A stretch of DNA of 64,000 bases. Origin: Dioscorea cayenensis subsp. rotundata. Its lineage: Eukaryota > Streptophyta > Magnoliopsida > Dioscoreales > Dioscoreaceae. The notes under the pieces were generated by a model. The model ran no database searches and was not told where the DNA came from. It worked only from the letters and a program-made list of their open reading frames with translations. Positions 12,849-26,336 of this stretch are shown one piece after another. The stretch spans positions 1,895,501 to 1,959,500 of the forward strand of contig NC_052474.1 in the NCBI RefSeq assembly GCF_009730915.1. Direction: 5' to 3'. Both the position numbers and the translations under genes were made by a program. Position 1 is the first letter of the stretch; every line of letters begins with the position of its first letter.

Positions 12849-15073
12849 TCATATGTCTGCTTGTCTTTCAGAATCTACAGAACCAGAGAAGAACTTGCTC
12901 CGATGTTTGGATCGACGGCGGCGAGGCATGTTCTTGATATCACCAGTCTCTGTGAACCTACGCTGCTCTGCTGGAACAATGTCACAGTCAGGGAATGTGA
13001 TAGGGTACCTTAGAGTGTCATAGCAGAAGGAATAAGTCATGTAGCGTTCACGAAATTTGCGCATAGCTTGACGTTTATCCGGTGTCATTCTCGAATAGTC
13101 TGCAGCAGCAAGCTCAGCCTCTGCATCGGCACATTGCTCATCGACAGGGAGTTGTTGAATTGGGTCCATACGGCAGCCCTGGAGGACTAGGCTGGAGAAT
13201 TCAGAGATGAAAGGTGAGTATTTGTAGTTAACTTTGTACTTGCCACCGGATGTGGCCCAGGATGAACCATCCCAAATGGTGGCATAAAGCATCATGGGCT
13301 TGGTTGGGTAATCAGCTCCCATAGCTTCACTTCTCTTCACTTCTCTTATTGGGGTATCATCAACGTAGAATCTAAAGACAAGAGTGAGACTCAGAGAGAG
13401 AGAAAAATGCACGTAACGTGAGAGAAGAGTTGCATGCATGGTAGCATTGCAAGCCATGCAGCTACAAATTAACACATGCCAAACAGTAAACAAAATTAAG
13501 TGCTCTTCCATTCAATTTTGACACTGGTTAACATTAATAAAAAAAAATAGTCATGGAGTAAAATTGAAGTTTGATGAGAATGTTCATTGATAAATAAAAA
13601 GACAATATACTATCTTTTTCTTTGGCTCTCATTATTTGTCTAAAAAGCTTATTTTGTAATGCTACATAATATATATAGGAGAACAGTCATTTTAATTATT
13701 TTTTTTTTCAATAATATAAGAATAAAAGTTCGCTACGAATAAAAACAACAGCCAACAACTTTAAAGTTAGTTTAATAGCAAACATAGAATAAACTATACG
13801 AGCTTAAATGTTATCCTTAATTCACTATTAATATTCTATCCAAACAGTACCAGTTCAAATTAATTAAGTGAACTAATTAAACTATTACAATTTGACAAAG
13901 TGCATGTTTACTTGCTCCTATAAATAAGTATTCTCGTGAACACTCTAAATCCAGGAATAAGAGGTTTATTTATTAATCTCTATATCATTCCCAATCAGAA
14001 CATATATATCCCTTTTTGGGATAAAAACTCCAATTTACCAAAAACAAATAAATTCATGCAAAAAAAAACCTACAAATTCATTGAATGAACATGGTAATTA
14101 ATCAAACAAAGATGAAGAAGTTAATTACTTACATGATGGTGTCAGAGGTCCAGAGAATGGAATAGCGATGAGCTTCAGCAGTGGGATCAAATGGGAGAAG
14201 ATAACGCTCTTCTCTGCCCCTACTAGTGCTTCCATTCCCATAAACGTTGGTCTGCAATCTCCACTCCTTCCCTTTGATGTTCCCAAGAAACTCCAAATCC
14301 AATTCATCGTGAGTCTTCTCAAACATATCTCCATTGGAAGTCTGTGCATCATTTGGGACCAAATTTGGGGTTTTAATTTCAGTTTTATCAATATAAAAAT
14401 CGCATTTTTAAATGCCCTAATTTGAAATTTTCAAGAAAAAAGGAAAGGAAAAAAGTAATTAAGATAGTGAGAAAAGCCCGAGAACTTTGCAAGCTCTACA
14501 ACTTGCCATAAAACGCCGTGGGATTTGGACCCTTCGAAAAAACCCAAAATTAAATTTTTTTTTAAAAAAGAGGAAAAAGAAAGGTAGCATCCCAAGAGGA
14601 CAAGAGGGTCAGTTCACAAGCAATGAATGAATGGAGAGAAGCGAAGGGACGGCGATGACAAGGACTCACATAGAACGCCACGACGACGCCGGCGGTGTAA
14701 TCGGACGGCAGCTTGATCGACGCGCTGAACAGCCCGTACTGGTACAAATCCGATGAGATGAACCCCGATCCTGCATGCGATCGATCCCAAACCAATCAAA
14801 AACCAATCCGGTCGACGGGATTGAGCGAGAGACAAGACGAAGAACCAGAGAAAGAGACGACTCACCGGAGTATTGATTGAGATGGAGACGAACGGAGCGG
14901 CCATCGGAGGAGCGGACGAGGTTACCATCGCCGAATAACGGAGCATAACCCTCGTCGAAGCTGAGCGTCTTCACGTTGAAACCCTTCGTCGCCGGCAACG
15001 GCGCCGCCACGGCGGCCCAAGAGAGGACGACGATGGCGGCGATTACGCGCGTTGAAAATCCCAACGCCATCAT
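12849..15073 (-). CDS. xyloglucan endotransglucosylase/hydrolase, group III (XTH27/28-like)
   Basis: Secreted GH16 enzyme that cuts and rejoins xyloglucan in the primary wall. Exons: 14866-15073, 14670-14770, 14133-14341, 12849-13371; all GT-AG and phases close, giving 346 residues. Start chosen at MMALGFSTR (15073), which opens directly into a hydrophobic signal peptide of about 24 residues; an upstream in-frame ATG would add a Lys-rich stretch. Seen: the catalytic motif HDELDLEFLG in exon 3, followed by the conserved N-glycosylation sequon NGS; SGFISSDLYQYGLF in exon 2; the XTH C-terminal domain with paired cysteines (QGCRMDP, DEQC, SFCYDTLRYP, PDCD); and a basic C-terminal tail with RRRRSKHRSK. 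The length (typical XTHs are about 290) and the LDLEFLGN form of the motif fit the long XTH27-30 subgroup. No frame break. Confidence 0.95.
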
Positions 15074-15181
15074 CGGATTTAAAAATCTTTTTTTTTTTTT
15101 CCTCCAAAAACTCAATAAAATTTAAATTTTTAAATTTTTATTTTTCTTGGTTTCGTTCTCAGTTTCTCTCGTTTTGTGATC

Positions 15182-15189
15182 TTTATATA
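15182..15189 (-). promoter_or_regulatory. TATA box of the XTH gene
   Basis: On the minus strand the sequence reads TATATAAA inside CTTTATATAAAG, about 110 bases upstream of the XTH ATG, next to a CT/GA-rich leader. Position and sequence fit a core promoter. Confidence 0.6.
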
Positions 15190-15557
15190 AAGAGAGAGAG
15201 ACGAGAGAAGGAAGGAAGGACCTTCGAGAATCTCTTGATTAAAATTCCTATTTTGCCCTCCTTGATTGAACTAAGGCAAGACTCATTCATTGGGGTGTGA
15301 AATGGTCATTTAAAAGGAAAAATAGCGTGTCTTGTAATGAATGAACAGTCATGCCGGGAATTGACATAATTTCCATTTATTTTATTAATTTATATTATTA
15401 TATATTTAAATTACCAATTTAATAAATGGAAAGAAAAAGGTAATATGGATTTGTTAGGAAATAATAATGGAAAAATAATTGAACGGAGGAGGTGATTAAT
15501 TAATAAATGGGCAGTTGGACCTTACCCAAGTGTAGGTTCCCCTTTGTGAAGTTGTAT

Positions 15558-15596
15558 CATTAATTAATTAATTAATTAATTAATTAATTAATTAAT
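15558..15596. repeat. (TTAA)n microsatellite
   Basis: About ten perfect copies of attaatta-type tetranucleotide, roughly 480 bases upstream of the XTH start. Confidence 0.9.
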
Positions 15597-16245
15597 GAAA
15601 AAAAGAAGAGAAATGGGTTGGCTTATTGGTTGGTCAATGTGATACGTGAACAAATTGCAAAGGCATGAGCTTTGCGTCTCTGTCAAGCATGTACAGAATC
15701 TCACATCCAACAATTATGAAGCTCCATTTTATATTTTTTTTCTAATTATTATTTATATTTATATTTATATTTATTGTTATTGTGAGTGTGAATATATATA
15801 TATATATATTATTTATTATTAGGTTGGTTATCTACTTATCTGGTTGATTCCAGTGGTAGTAGATGACAGCATGGCATGTGTGTATGTGTTTTTTTTTTTA
15901 ATTTTTATGATTATTATTATTTTCTGTTGTGTTATGTATATCACTAAAAATCCATGCAAATTACATTTACAACCCTAAGCTTATGATAGTATGATGACAA
16001 CCGGTCTCTTTATTATCACGTTAAAATAATGGGAAATTTTGAGTTAGTCTCAATGAATTTTTGTTATTATATATATAATAACTATTTAATTATGAATCAT
16101 TTTAGAATTTTATAAATAAATAAAATTAGTAATTTGAAGGAGGGCAATAGTGTCATTTGAGGGAGGGTGAGAGAAGGTGAACGGGAGTGAGGGGATAAGA
16201 ATTAAGAAGGGGAGGAGAGAGAAGTTGAAGGAAAGGACAACGAAG

Positions 16246-16268
16246 TGGATGGATGGATGGATGGATGG
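16246..16268. repeat. (TGGA)n microsatellite
   Basis: About six copies of TGGA. It gives MDGWMDGW peptides in several frames, which are artefacts. Confidence 0.9.
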
Positions 16269-17450
16269 ACGGTTGGCGTGTCATCATCCATCATGGTGGA
16301 GGCCCATCCCATGGTTGGGATTCACTCTGTCATCTGGGTCCCACCACCCGAGAATGTCTTCTTTTCTCTATTCCGTTATGCCGCCGTCAACACCGCCCCA
16401 CTTCTGTCCTCAAACTGGGACCCACCTACCCCCGCCAATCACATATTATTAAATTGCATTAAAATTTTCAAATATAATTAATAATTGCATGCACATGTAA
16501 ATATATATATATATATATATATATATTTTTTTCACGCCATTATTATTATTTTTTTAAAAAAATAAGCCACGGAGTCGAGGTGCGTACAAAGCTGAAAAGT
16601 AAACACCTAATTTTGTATTTTTATTTGAGGATGCATGACTAAAGTTGTAAGTTTGAGTTTACATTAGAGATTCATTATTATTATTTTATTACTGGAAGGA
16701 TTTAAACTTGGACAATAAAAAGCCTCAACTTTCAATTTATTTTACGGTGAATTTATAGTGTTTTTTTAAATATAGACGTAAATATACACCTAATAAATAA
16801 ATAAAAAGGGAGGAATAGTATAAGAGGATGGGGTCAAATAACAAGGTGTGAAGGAACACGTCAACCAACCGAGTGGCAGATTCTAAGTAGCCAAACTCAC
16901 GGGAAGAATATGAGACCCACTCAATAATCAAAGCCGCCATACTAAGTTGTCCCTCTTCCTCATTTTAAGCCTTAATGTGTCCCTTCCTTTTTGTTCTATT
17001 TGTTTGTCCTACATTCAATGATTTAAGGGAAAGTATAGATCCTCTTTTTTTTTCCTCTGTTATACTCCACGAATAACAATTATTTGATTTTTTTTAATAT
17101 AATTCTCAACTTTAATTTGTCCTTTGATAGAGTGATATAGAGTCCACCCATTTTTCATAATTTATTTATTTTAAAAGGATTTTTAAATGTATAAGATAAC
17201 AAATATCTTTGGTCAATTTTTTTAGAAATGTTTATTTATTTTCATTATAGTCTTTTTTTTTATTGTGAGTTTAAAATATTTTCATGTTTTTTCAACAAAT
17301 ATTTCTAGTCAATTTTTGGGGCCATATTTATTAAAATTTTCTTTTTATTACCTAATTGTTTGAGTTTTAATAAAAAAAGTATTTAAATGGGACAAAGAAG
17401 GAGGGATCTTTTATAGTGGTCTCAAGTGGGACCTACGGTTGAGCTGCTTC

Positions 17451-17581
17451 CACGTGTCCATGAAATTTCTTTACCGGTTGATGCGGATGCCACGTGGGAG
17501 TGTGGATCTTTGAGTGAAAGTCTAACACGCTTTGTGTTGTGGTGAGTCACGTGGTTGACTTTTGTTCTTACATAACACGTG
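17451..17581. promoter_or_regulatory. cluster of four G-box/ABRE (CACGTG) elements
   Basis: CACGTG occurs at 17451-17456, 17491-17496, 17548-17553 and 17576-17581. Three are embedded in ABRE-like contexts (CCACGTGTCC, GCCACGTGGG, ACACGTGGC); the third is followed by a W-box-like GTTGACTT. G-boxes bind bZIP and bHLH factors. The nearest start codons are XTH (2.4 kb away) and DUF760 (4.4 kb away), so the target is unclear. Confidence 0.55.
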
Positions 17582-17689
17582 GCACTGTGTTATTGTATTA
17601 ACTCATGGCTCAAATACATGAAATATCATTATACATTATTTCGATTTATCTATTTATAACTTGTCACATTAAAATAATAAAAGTTTTCT

Positions 17690-17733
<44 letters not shown>

Positions 17734-18394
17734 TAGAAAGGATTCACATGGTGTGGTGGATTTGGATGGAGCCATGTGGTGTATGAGAAGGACCCATGAC
17801 CATACACAGTTGATGAAATGGGTTGGAGAACAATTTGGTCACACAAAGTGACATCAAAAGTGGGGCATGGCATTTGGTGGCTAGGCTCAATCAAGATTTG
17901 GACAGCATGAAAATGGGTCATGTCATGCATCATATGAGAACCCAACTGGATGAATGTAACCCTTCTTCTACTTCATGCATGGTTGAGCATGATCAACTTC
18001 ACCCATTATCCAATTCTCACAGCTATGCATGTGGGTGGGGACATTTAAATAATAATAATAACCCAACAACATGAAATCTAGTTGGTTAGTCTTGTCTCAT
18101 GAACCTTTTAGTTGCCAAATTAATAAACATAATAATAATTATAATTAAAATCATATAATGTTTCAGTTCAATGTAAAAGTTCCACAATGCCATTGATTTG
18201 AAATTGATAAGTATGAAAACTAATGCATATAGGATTTGAGATACATGAAAAAGTATAGACAAAATTAAGCATGAGAAGGAATAACTGATATATCCTCTCT
18301 CTCTCTCTGTGTCTTGTTGTTTAGCTTGTCTTGTTTTCTATGGCTCATGTAGAAGAACATATATACAGAGTTTCGGAACACAAAATTGGGCTTT

Positions 18395-21300
18395 TTAGTT
18401 AGGAAAGAAGTGATACTTGGATTCGACGTAGCTCTCGGCAACCCATAAAAAGGATCCAAAGGCGACTGCTTCAAGAACCAGCATCGTTAATCCAGAAAAT
18501 GTTATTGCTATCACTTCATCCTTTGATGCGTCAACGGAACCGTCGTCCAGGATCTTTACGTCTGGCCTGCCAAACAAGGCCTGCGTCTGCTTTTCGATCA
18601 ATGAGATGGCTTCTTTAGACCTTATGGTTGCATACATCTGCAATGTCTCCGCATCCAAATACATCACATAGGATCTCAATCTATACGACTTGCCTTCTTC
18701 AAGATTCAGTGGATCAACGGCTTCAATGCTCCCTTCGTCGGGTGACATCTGAACCAAGGATTCCATGTCCCAGAGTGGGTTCGGCTTCAGATCACCAAGT
18801 ATTCTCTGTCCCTTGCCTCCTGTCGGGAGAGTATTCATTGTTCTCTCAAGCTGATATCTCTCGTCGACTCTCTTAAGAAAGTAGCCATACATAATTGAGG
18901 CTGCATAAAGCTTTCCGAGTTTAAGTTTGCTGATTTGGACTATGGTGTTCAAGGGACCGACCACCCTCTCGCCGAGAATAAGACTTAGATGGCTCTCTAT
19001 CATCTCCAGCGCATCAGGGGAGTGAACAGCTTCCAGCTTCTTCTCTTGGTTCGGCCATGAGTCCACCTGAACAGCAGGATCCAGGGTCGGTGATATAGGA
19101 GGTATCATTGAGATGTCCTTATCCATGAACTTCTGTACGATTAAGCAATAAATGATCTCCTCCAAAGTCCTCTGTCTATCCTTGTCTTTAACCTCTGCAA
19201 TTCTCCTGGAAAGTGAAAAGTATCAAGCTGAGACAGCCTACTCTATTAACAGAACATTGAAAGCACTGGGAGCTGAATTCACAATTCCATTGCATTTTAC
19301 TTTAATCAGGAGTATGTAGTTACACAAAAATTAAAATCTATAGATGTATACGTGTATGTTGGTGTATATGTGTATACATGTGTGCTCAGATATATAATGC
19401 AAGCATGCGCAGATGTATGATGCATGCATGATATAAGTATGCACTCTGTGTGCGCAAGTATCCCCGCATTCCCCAATATGATCCTCTCCATAGCTGTTGT
19501 AATGGACGTATAAGGCTTGAGTAGAAGTTTTTACAAAAACAGAATAATGGTAAGAACCACACTATAGAATGCACCAGAGAATGCTGCAATTCTGTATTGA
19601 CAAACTTGGTGTAATTTTAATCATTAGAAGATATTGAGATCTAAAACAGTTAATTATTATTCATTTTACAAGACTGCTGCAAGATCGGGACCCTCATGCA
19701 TAACTGAAAAAATATCTATACTAAGAGGTAAAAGAAACTGGTCCAAGATGGAAGTGTTAGTTAGGTCTCCCAAAAATATTACATATAAGCTGGAAGGAAT
19801 CAGGCAGATCATTAAATAAATAAAGGTAGTCTATGGCTAAAGAAGCAAAATAAAACAGGAAATATACTCCATAGGCATTCCAGATAATAATCCAAAGCAA
19901 TCAACTGATAACCGAGAGAAATAGACAAAACATCTCAAAAATAGGTGTTGTGAATCAGCAAGTAGCAACACAGCATATATAGGGCAGAATAGCAAGAAAG
20001 CTCTCGCAAATATCGTACTTGCATAAAACCTGATAATTCTCTGAAATCTATGCCAACCCATCTTGACATTTCAAAATTTGGAAGACTAGCTTGTTCCAAA
20101 TATGAATGTTTGGAGCCTGGTTTCAGAATGCAGGTAGACTCAAATCAATTACTCAGAAATTTTAGATGTGCTGACACCCATTTACCATTTGAGCAACAAC
20201 TGGAATGTGTACTAAACTTTTCAAAGCTGTATCATCTTCTATTTCCCTTGAAGATTGATAGACAGGGTTAATACAATGCTAGGAAGCTCAGACCTTTTAT
20301 CAAGGGTCTAAAGACTGAACTGCATTTGCACGACACTTTTCATGCTAGAGACAAAAAAGACTATTCAGCAGCAAAAATAGAAGAATGAAGAGTTGGATAA
20401 CAAATTATGCAAGAAACTTCAGATAAAACAAAGGTAAGTCTAAAAGAAAACAAATTATCAATCAGATGAAATAAGGGAAGGCTAGAAGTGCTTATCGCAA
20501 ATGTGGATATAAGATAACACTTGAGCCCAACTTTCTTAAGTCTTTTTTTTCTTATTTTTTTATTATTATTTTTTGGTGTAAAATCAAATATAATGCTTCA
20601 AGTTGGGATTGAAAAAAAGAGGGCCAATGTTAACTCCTACAGACTACAGTCACTATTTGGATGCATTTTAATGGTTAATTCCTAGATTCACTATCCAAAA
20701 TTCACTGATCAAATTAACAGTTCAACACTAACTTCAACTCATTTTGTTTCTTTCTTGTCATAACGTGCAAATTCACATGAACAATGTAAATATCCCCAAT
20801 CATATTATCATAATCTTGTGCTCAAACTTACAAATACATATCACTTCCACAGACTTTTATTTATTATATTTATTGCAGTGCGTGCCCACTCAATGACCAT
20901 TGTGCAACTTTCTGAGGTCGATATGTTGATGTGTAAAACGACCATCCCAATGATCCCATTGGCCAAAAGAGAAAATGTCTAACACACAGGTCCAACATTT
21001 CTAAAACAAGAAGAAATTTGATGTTCAGCCCATTACTGTTTTGCTCAAAAAAGGAACTAAAACCAGACTGAGATGAATCTCAAGAGATAGCACACACAGT
21101 GAGAAACTCATAGAAACTAGCTCTAAAACAGCCATGTTTATTAAAATTGATCCCGCTTCAAATTATTGAGAAAAAAGACTTCTATATCTCCATGCAGATA
21201 CATCTATTAAGTTAACAAAGTTAACTAAACATTGTATTTGATTTAAAAAAACTATTCCATCCCTGCAAAGAGTCAACTTTAAAAGTAATACCGAATTGAC

Positions 21301-21992
21301 AGCATTAAATATCCCACATCAGAGTTTTTAAACTATTTCTATAGCAACAATCAATGTCCTAGAAGTTTAACTCTTCAGAAAACATAAACCTAATTCACGG
21401 AGCGAAACAATACTTAATAAAAATGGGAAGAAAAAAAAAAAAAAGCAACTTAAATTCAAACCTGTAGAGAAGATCTTGAGGAGAGGGCGCAGACCCACGC
21501 TTCTGAGCCTCGCTATCAGTTTGAAGCCTCTCGAGCTGTTGATCAATGGCAGCAGGAAGCAAGTGAGGATGAGTTACCATTATCTGAGAAAGAAACTGCC
21601 CAGTTGGAGACTCAAACTGAAGTGGAGCAACGGGTGTCTGGCTCTCCCCAGAGCCCTCCATTGCCTTAACCCTCACACTCCTCGGCTGGAAACTCTCGAA
21701 TCGAACTCCAGACCTTGCGAATCCAAACATAGAGCAACTCTGCAACCAAATTGTAAACCTAATCCACATCAACAACAAGAAGAACAAACAAAGAAATCAA
21801 TAAAACAAGCAAATGATAGATAAGGAAAGGAGAGGATTCCTATACCTTGTTGGAGAGGAGAGAGGACCGCGATTCGAGGGGGAAGAGGGAGGAGGAAGAG
21901 AGGAGAAGCTTGGAGTCGGACGGAGGTGATCGGAACCCCCCGCCGGCGGGGAGAACGACGAAAGAGTCAGCGATTAGGCCCCAAATCCCCAT
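18395..21992 (-). CDS. DUF760 protein, UV-B-induced At3g17800-like, chloroplast
   Basis: Plant-specific plastid protein family of unknown biochemical role; an Arabidopsis member is named for UV-B induction. Exons: 21846-21992, 21462-21739, 18395-19205, all GT-AG; phases close at 411 residues. The start MGIWGLIADSF opens an N-terminal region rich in Ser, Leu and Arg, as in a transit peptide. Seen: SPTGQFLSQIMVTHPHLLPAAIDQQLERL, the family hallmark block, split across this record only by wording; then RRIAEVKDKDRQRTLEEIIY across the exon 2/3 junction; LGKLYAASIMYGYFLKRVD; and a hydrophobic C-terminal segment (AITFSGLTMLVLEAVAFGSF) that may be membrane-associated. Intron 2 is 2.26 kb and AT-rich. 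No frame break. Confidence 0.9.
19206..21461 (-). other. long intron of the DUF760 gene
   Basis: This 2,256-base intron has no recognisable coding sequence or transposon ends. It includes CATG-rich and (GT)-like stretches near 19350-19440 and a T-rich run near 20545-20575. Confidence 0.75.
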
Positions 21993-22223
21993 CTCCCTTC
22001 TCTCTGTTCCGATGATGAGCTTCAGGAATATCGGTTTCGCTTCTTCAGTTCTTTGCTCTTCTAATTGAGAACAATCACCACCTTTTTTACAAATTAGTCC
22101 CTCAAAATTTCCAAATTTACACTAAAATACTTATAAAGTTAAATTTTATATATATATGGGTTTTTAATTAGCTTATGTATAGTTGAAAATGGGGGAAAAA
22201 TCTATAATAAATGAACTATAATA

Positions 22224-22469
22224 CTCCTCCGGTCTTTTTTATCGGTCACAAATTCATATTTTTTTTCTCTCATTTTCTAATATTAAAAAATATTTATTTA
22301 TTTTTTTTAAAATTACTCTTAACAATTTATTTAATTATTGAGAGAAATGTGAAGATATAAATTAAGAGTAGTTTTAAAAAGGTAACTAATTTTTTATAAA
22401 ATTTTGTGAAATAAGTAAGTTTTTTGGTACGTGAGATTCGGTTAATCAGATAAAAAGAAACGGAGAGAG
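22224..22469. mobile_element. Stowaway-like MITE
   Basis: Terminal inverted repeats: left CTCCTCCGGTCTTTTTTATC and, read on the other strand from the right end, CTCTCTCCGTTTCTTTTTATC. Both ends are flanked by TA (22222-22223 and 22470-22471), the Tc1/mariner target duplication. The interior is AT-rich, non-coding and partly self-complementary (ttactcttaac against taagagtagt). Length 246 bases fits Stowaway MITEs, whose consensus ends are CTCCCTCCGT. Confidence 0.75.
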
Positions 22470-23897
22470 TAGGTTTTATATAAAAAAAATTTATTAAAAA
22501 ATTAATATATTAAGCTAAAAACCAAATAGCTCTTTATCTGTTGCCACTGGATCCTTTGAGTGACATATTTGTGATTTTACTGAGAAAAAAAAGTTTTCAA
22601 CACAAACACATATATGTTGAGGCGATAACTCCATGCATTTGTGCACACTCTATGTCGTATGTCTATAATTCATTAATATATATATATATATATATATATA
22701 TGAAGACTAATTTTTTATGAATGCATGAATCATTGGTATGATATCCAACAGTTTCATAAATAAATGAATAGTATTTACTGTGCTTATAAATAATTACATA
22801 ATAAAAATGAGATGCATAGTATTTTAATCTAAAACATTCAATCAAATCTTATTAACTTCAAACAAAACCCAATTAACACTCATTGTTTTTCTTAATTCAC
22901 ACTGTTGTCAATTGACGGACGTCTGAAGTTACCCATATATATATATATATAATAATTAGACAAATTATTCACTAGTCACAAATTGGATTCTTGGACCTGG
23001 ATATTATTGAGTGTGTCAGTGTGTATCTGGCATTTTAGGCCCAATGATATTTAACATATGGTTGAACTCGTTTTAAAAAAAATTTGTTGTACTTAAAATC
23101 TATATTATTTTCTCATGATGAATGGTTATACCAAAGTCAAAATTAATTGAAAACTAAGAAAAAGACATTGGTTAATCATAGAAATCATGTGGGCATGATG
23201 ATTTTATATGATTTTAATTGGAGCTTTAATAAGAAAATTCAGAGTTTTTATTTTAACGTTTTTACCGATAAGTAATTTTATTTGCATTTAATTGGTACTT
23301 GGGGGTAATTATTGAGTTTCGGCATGTTTGTCTAACTTATTAATTGTATAGTTATTAGGAATTGATGAGAATTGAAGAGTTGTTTTCCATGGAGTAATTA
23401 CTATAGTGAATGCACACAACCCTTTACATGTATATAAAATTGTTTTTTTAATAATAAAAAAATTATAAATCAACAACTTTTTCATCTTTGCGTGAGTGCT
23501 CGTATTTTTATTGAAAAAATATATCCAAATCTCAACTTACATAAGATGATGGCATAGATGATTTATGATATTAACTTTTTATCTGTATACTATTGTAACA
23601 CAATTTGTCGTAAAAATTTTAAATAATTTCACAAAAGTGAGCATATTAATTTGTTTTTGAAAAAAAAATCAATTATTTAATTAGATCTTATATGGATGTT
23701 TCCTTACGTGTATTAGTTTTCTATATTGATTATATATTTGAAATTAAAAATAATCTAAAGATACATAATAATCCATTCAAACAAGCATTTATATTGTTAA
23801 AATAAAAAGGTTTGGTTTTCCTAAAATACTCTTTTAGAATCTTGACATTAATGGATATATATTAACATTATTAGATGAAAAAGAATCCTAATTTTAT

Positions 23898-23931
<34 letters not shown>

Positions 23932-26279
23932 CAATATGATCCTAACAAGGAGAATCTTCAATGATGGAATGATAGAGGTGAAAAACAAAAGTGAAGGGAA
24001 AGACTAAAAGAAAACTCAGACAAAGTGAGGCCCTCTTTTTTTTTATTTCTTTTTTTAACACTTTTGTGTGGCACTCGACCAATCACCAGAATCTCCTTCT
24101 TTCTTTCCATTCCTCTTTTTAAAAGCTATTTAATCTGGATATTTCTCTCATTTAAATATGTATGAGTGGTCTAAAGGTTTTCAAGTTCAAGTTTAATTAA
24201 GTTCAATTAAGTTTCATTATGATGGTTTAATGTTGTTCTTGTGATTTTATCATAATAAAAAAACACATCAATTTACATGGAAAATTCAAAATCACCAAAG
24301 TTGATATGGGGAAGAAGCGAATTCAACTTTTTACTTCTCGAAGAGTGAGGGTCCGTGACAATTAAGTTTGCTCCGCTTTATAAAGTCAAACTCCCATAAG
24401 AGTTCTTCTTAAACACACGTCTATGACAGGCCTGATCAAGTCTAGTGTCTTTCGTCCAAAAAAATAAAAAATAAAAAACTAAATCGAGGAAGCTATTTGT
24501 ATAGAAGAAATAGAATCCTCTATATTAAAAATTGATTATAATAGTGGTGATTCAATTTAAAAATTTTATTTTGTTCTCATAATTAAATTTTAAAATATGT
24601 TTAAATATGTTGTAAGTTGATGAGAAGTTAAGTTTATTTAAATTAAGTATAGGTTATGGTTTGACTCCTTTTTAAGTGCAGTTTAGCCATCTAAATTCTT
24701 CGGACATATTCCAGAAATTCCTCATAAATTTAAAAAACACAAATTATAGCTATGAGGTTTTTCCAAAATCAAATAATATTTTAGTTGTTGTTTTTAGTTT
24801 TATTTTATATATACAGAACTAGAATATATACATATAAATATGTGCCTAAGTTTTAACAGATGGGATGCTGGGAATATATGTATCTATCAGAAGTTAATAT
24901 TTATTTAATTAATTAATATAAAATTATGATACTTAAAAGATGAAACTTATATATGATTAAAAATAAGAATATTTAACAAAAGGAAGTTGCACATCTATAT
25001 CAGAATGATGTGATAATTTAATAAAAATATTAGACTAATCTAATCATAACCCATATATATATATATAATTTAAAAGATGTGATATATGTGAAGTTATTTT
25101 ATATTCTATGCTCATAATGGTCCCATTATCCTTTTTATGTAAAGCTCTCTTTTCTTTTGGCTTTAGCAGTTAAATAAAACAAATACAATAATATTATAAT
25201 ACAATAATAACAAAGTTAAATAAAACAAATACAATAATAACATATTTAAGTTATTTATCCAAATTTGCTACTTTTCTTTAATGAGTAGTTAGTGGTGGAA
25301 TTGTTAAGTTTATATATATATATAGATATGGTTGTCATGAAGTTTATTATTAGAAATAATGTGAGTTTATTATGTCCAAGTTGCCAATAAAAGTCAAAAC
25401 ATGGATTAAAGTCACCTATTTTTGCACCATGTCCCATTCTATGATTATCAATCATTAGAATTTTTTAGATATTTATTTATTTTAATAATAAAATAATAAC
25501 TAAATATTTCCATAAGTGATATATATTTTTTTAAATGCGTGCAAATTTAAAAGTACAAGAAATAAATAAATAATTAATTGAGAAAAGGAACCCCGAAATT
25601 AAGTTTCGTTGCAAGTCATGTGCAAGAGACGCGGCCTCACTGGTTACCAAACCAACCGACCTTCATTATGTTCTCATATGCACATCAATAAATATATATA
25701 TATATATATATATCATATTTTTATTTATTTTTAATTAATTTAATTAAAAAACATATATTTTTTTCAAAATTTATTTATTTATTTATTTTATTTATGGAGA
25801 GAGAGGTCACTTTCGCACACCTGAACCCGCAGGCTATATTATCCCCACAAAGATAGGTAGTACTAGCACTGGTCCACTTGCCATGGCATTCATGTAATTT
25901 TCTCCAACTTATAAGGCTTTTACTGCCATTTCACCCTCACAATATTACAAGGTGTCGGATCCGGATCTAGCCCCCAACTGCACTCGGATCCGACCCGTGA
26001 CTGAAACGGCACCAGCTTTCATAATTTTAGTAATTTTTATATTAAAAAAATAATTAATCATATCTATATAGAACTTTGGATATCTTATAAAATGAATAAA
26101 AAAATGGCATTAGTTAGAGATTCTTATTCTCACCGGGGGTCACGATAGCTTTGGAATAAAACAGTGGATAGGCAGCAGGTTAGTCCAACGGGGCGGTCAG
26201 GAAACCGTCAGGTGGTTTTATGTGACCGAAGAGAAGATGCCAGCTCACGCTATCGGACGGTTATGACACCATCGTGCAG

Positions 26280-26336
26280 CACGTGTCGAGTTCGGACGTC
26301 TGATTCCCTTAAATAGCCCTTATTGATTGCCACGTG
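26280..26336. promoter_or_regulatory. two G-boxes upstream of the JmjC gene
   Basis: CACGTG at 26280-26285 (AGCACGTGTCG) and at 26331-26336 (GCCACGTGGCG), in a locally GC-rich stretch about 0.95-1 kb before the start codon. Confidence 0.5.

Larger units (their letters stand above)
15074..18394. other. XTH upstream intergenic region
   Basis: About 3.3 kb without a recognised gene. It holds the XTH promoter, an (ATTA)n tract near 15560-15596, a (TGGA)n tract at 16246-16268, (AT)n near 16501-16526, (AAT)n near 17695-17731, and a cluster of four CACGTG G-boxes at 17451-17581. A stretch near 16980-17405 has weak Stowaway-like ends (gtcccttcctttttg on the left, gacaaagaaggaggga on the right) and may be a decayed MITE. 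Confidence 0.6.

Noticed and set aside
16980-17405. Possible second MITE
   Set aside because: Ends only loosely inverted (tcccttcctttttg against tccctccttctttg) and no clear TA flanks; kept as a remark only.
17866-17892. Minus-strand TTGATTGAGCCTAGCCA resembling miR171
   Set aside because: Matches only the first ten bases and a few later ones, and I could not find a paired arm forming a proper hairpin.
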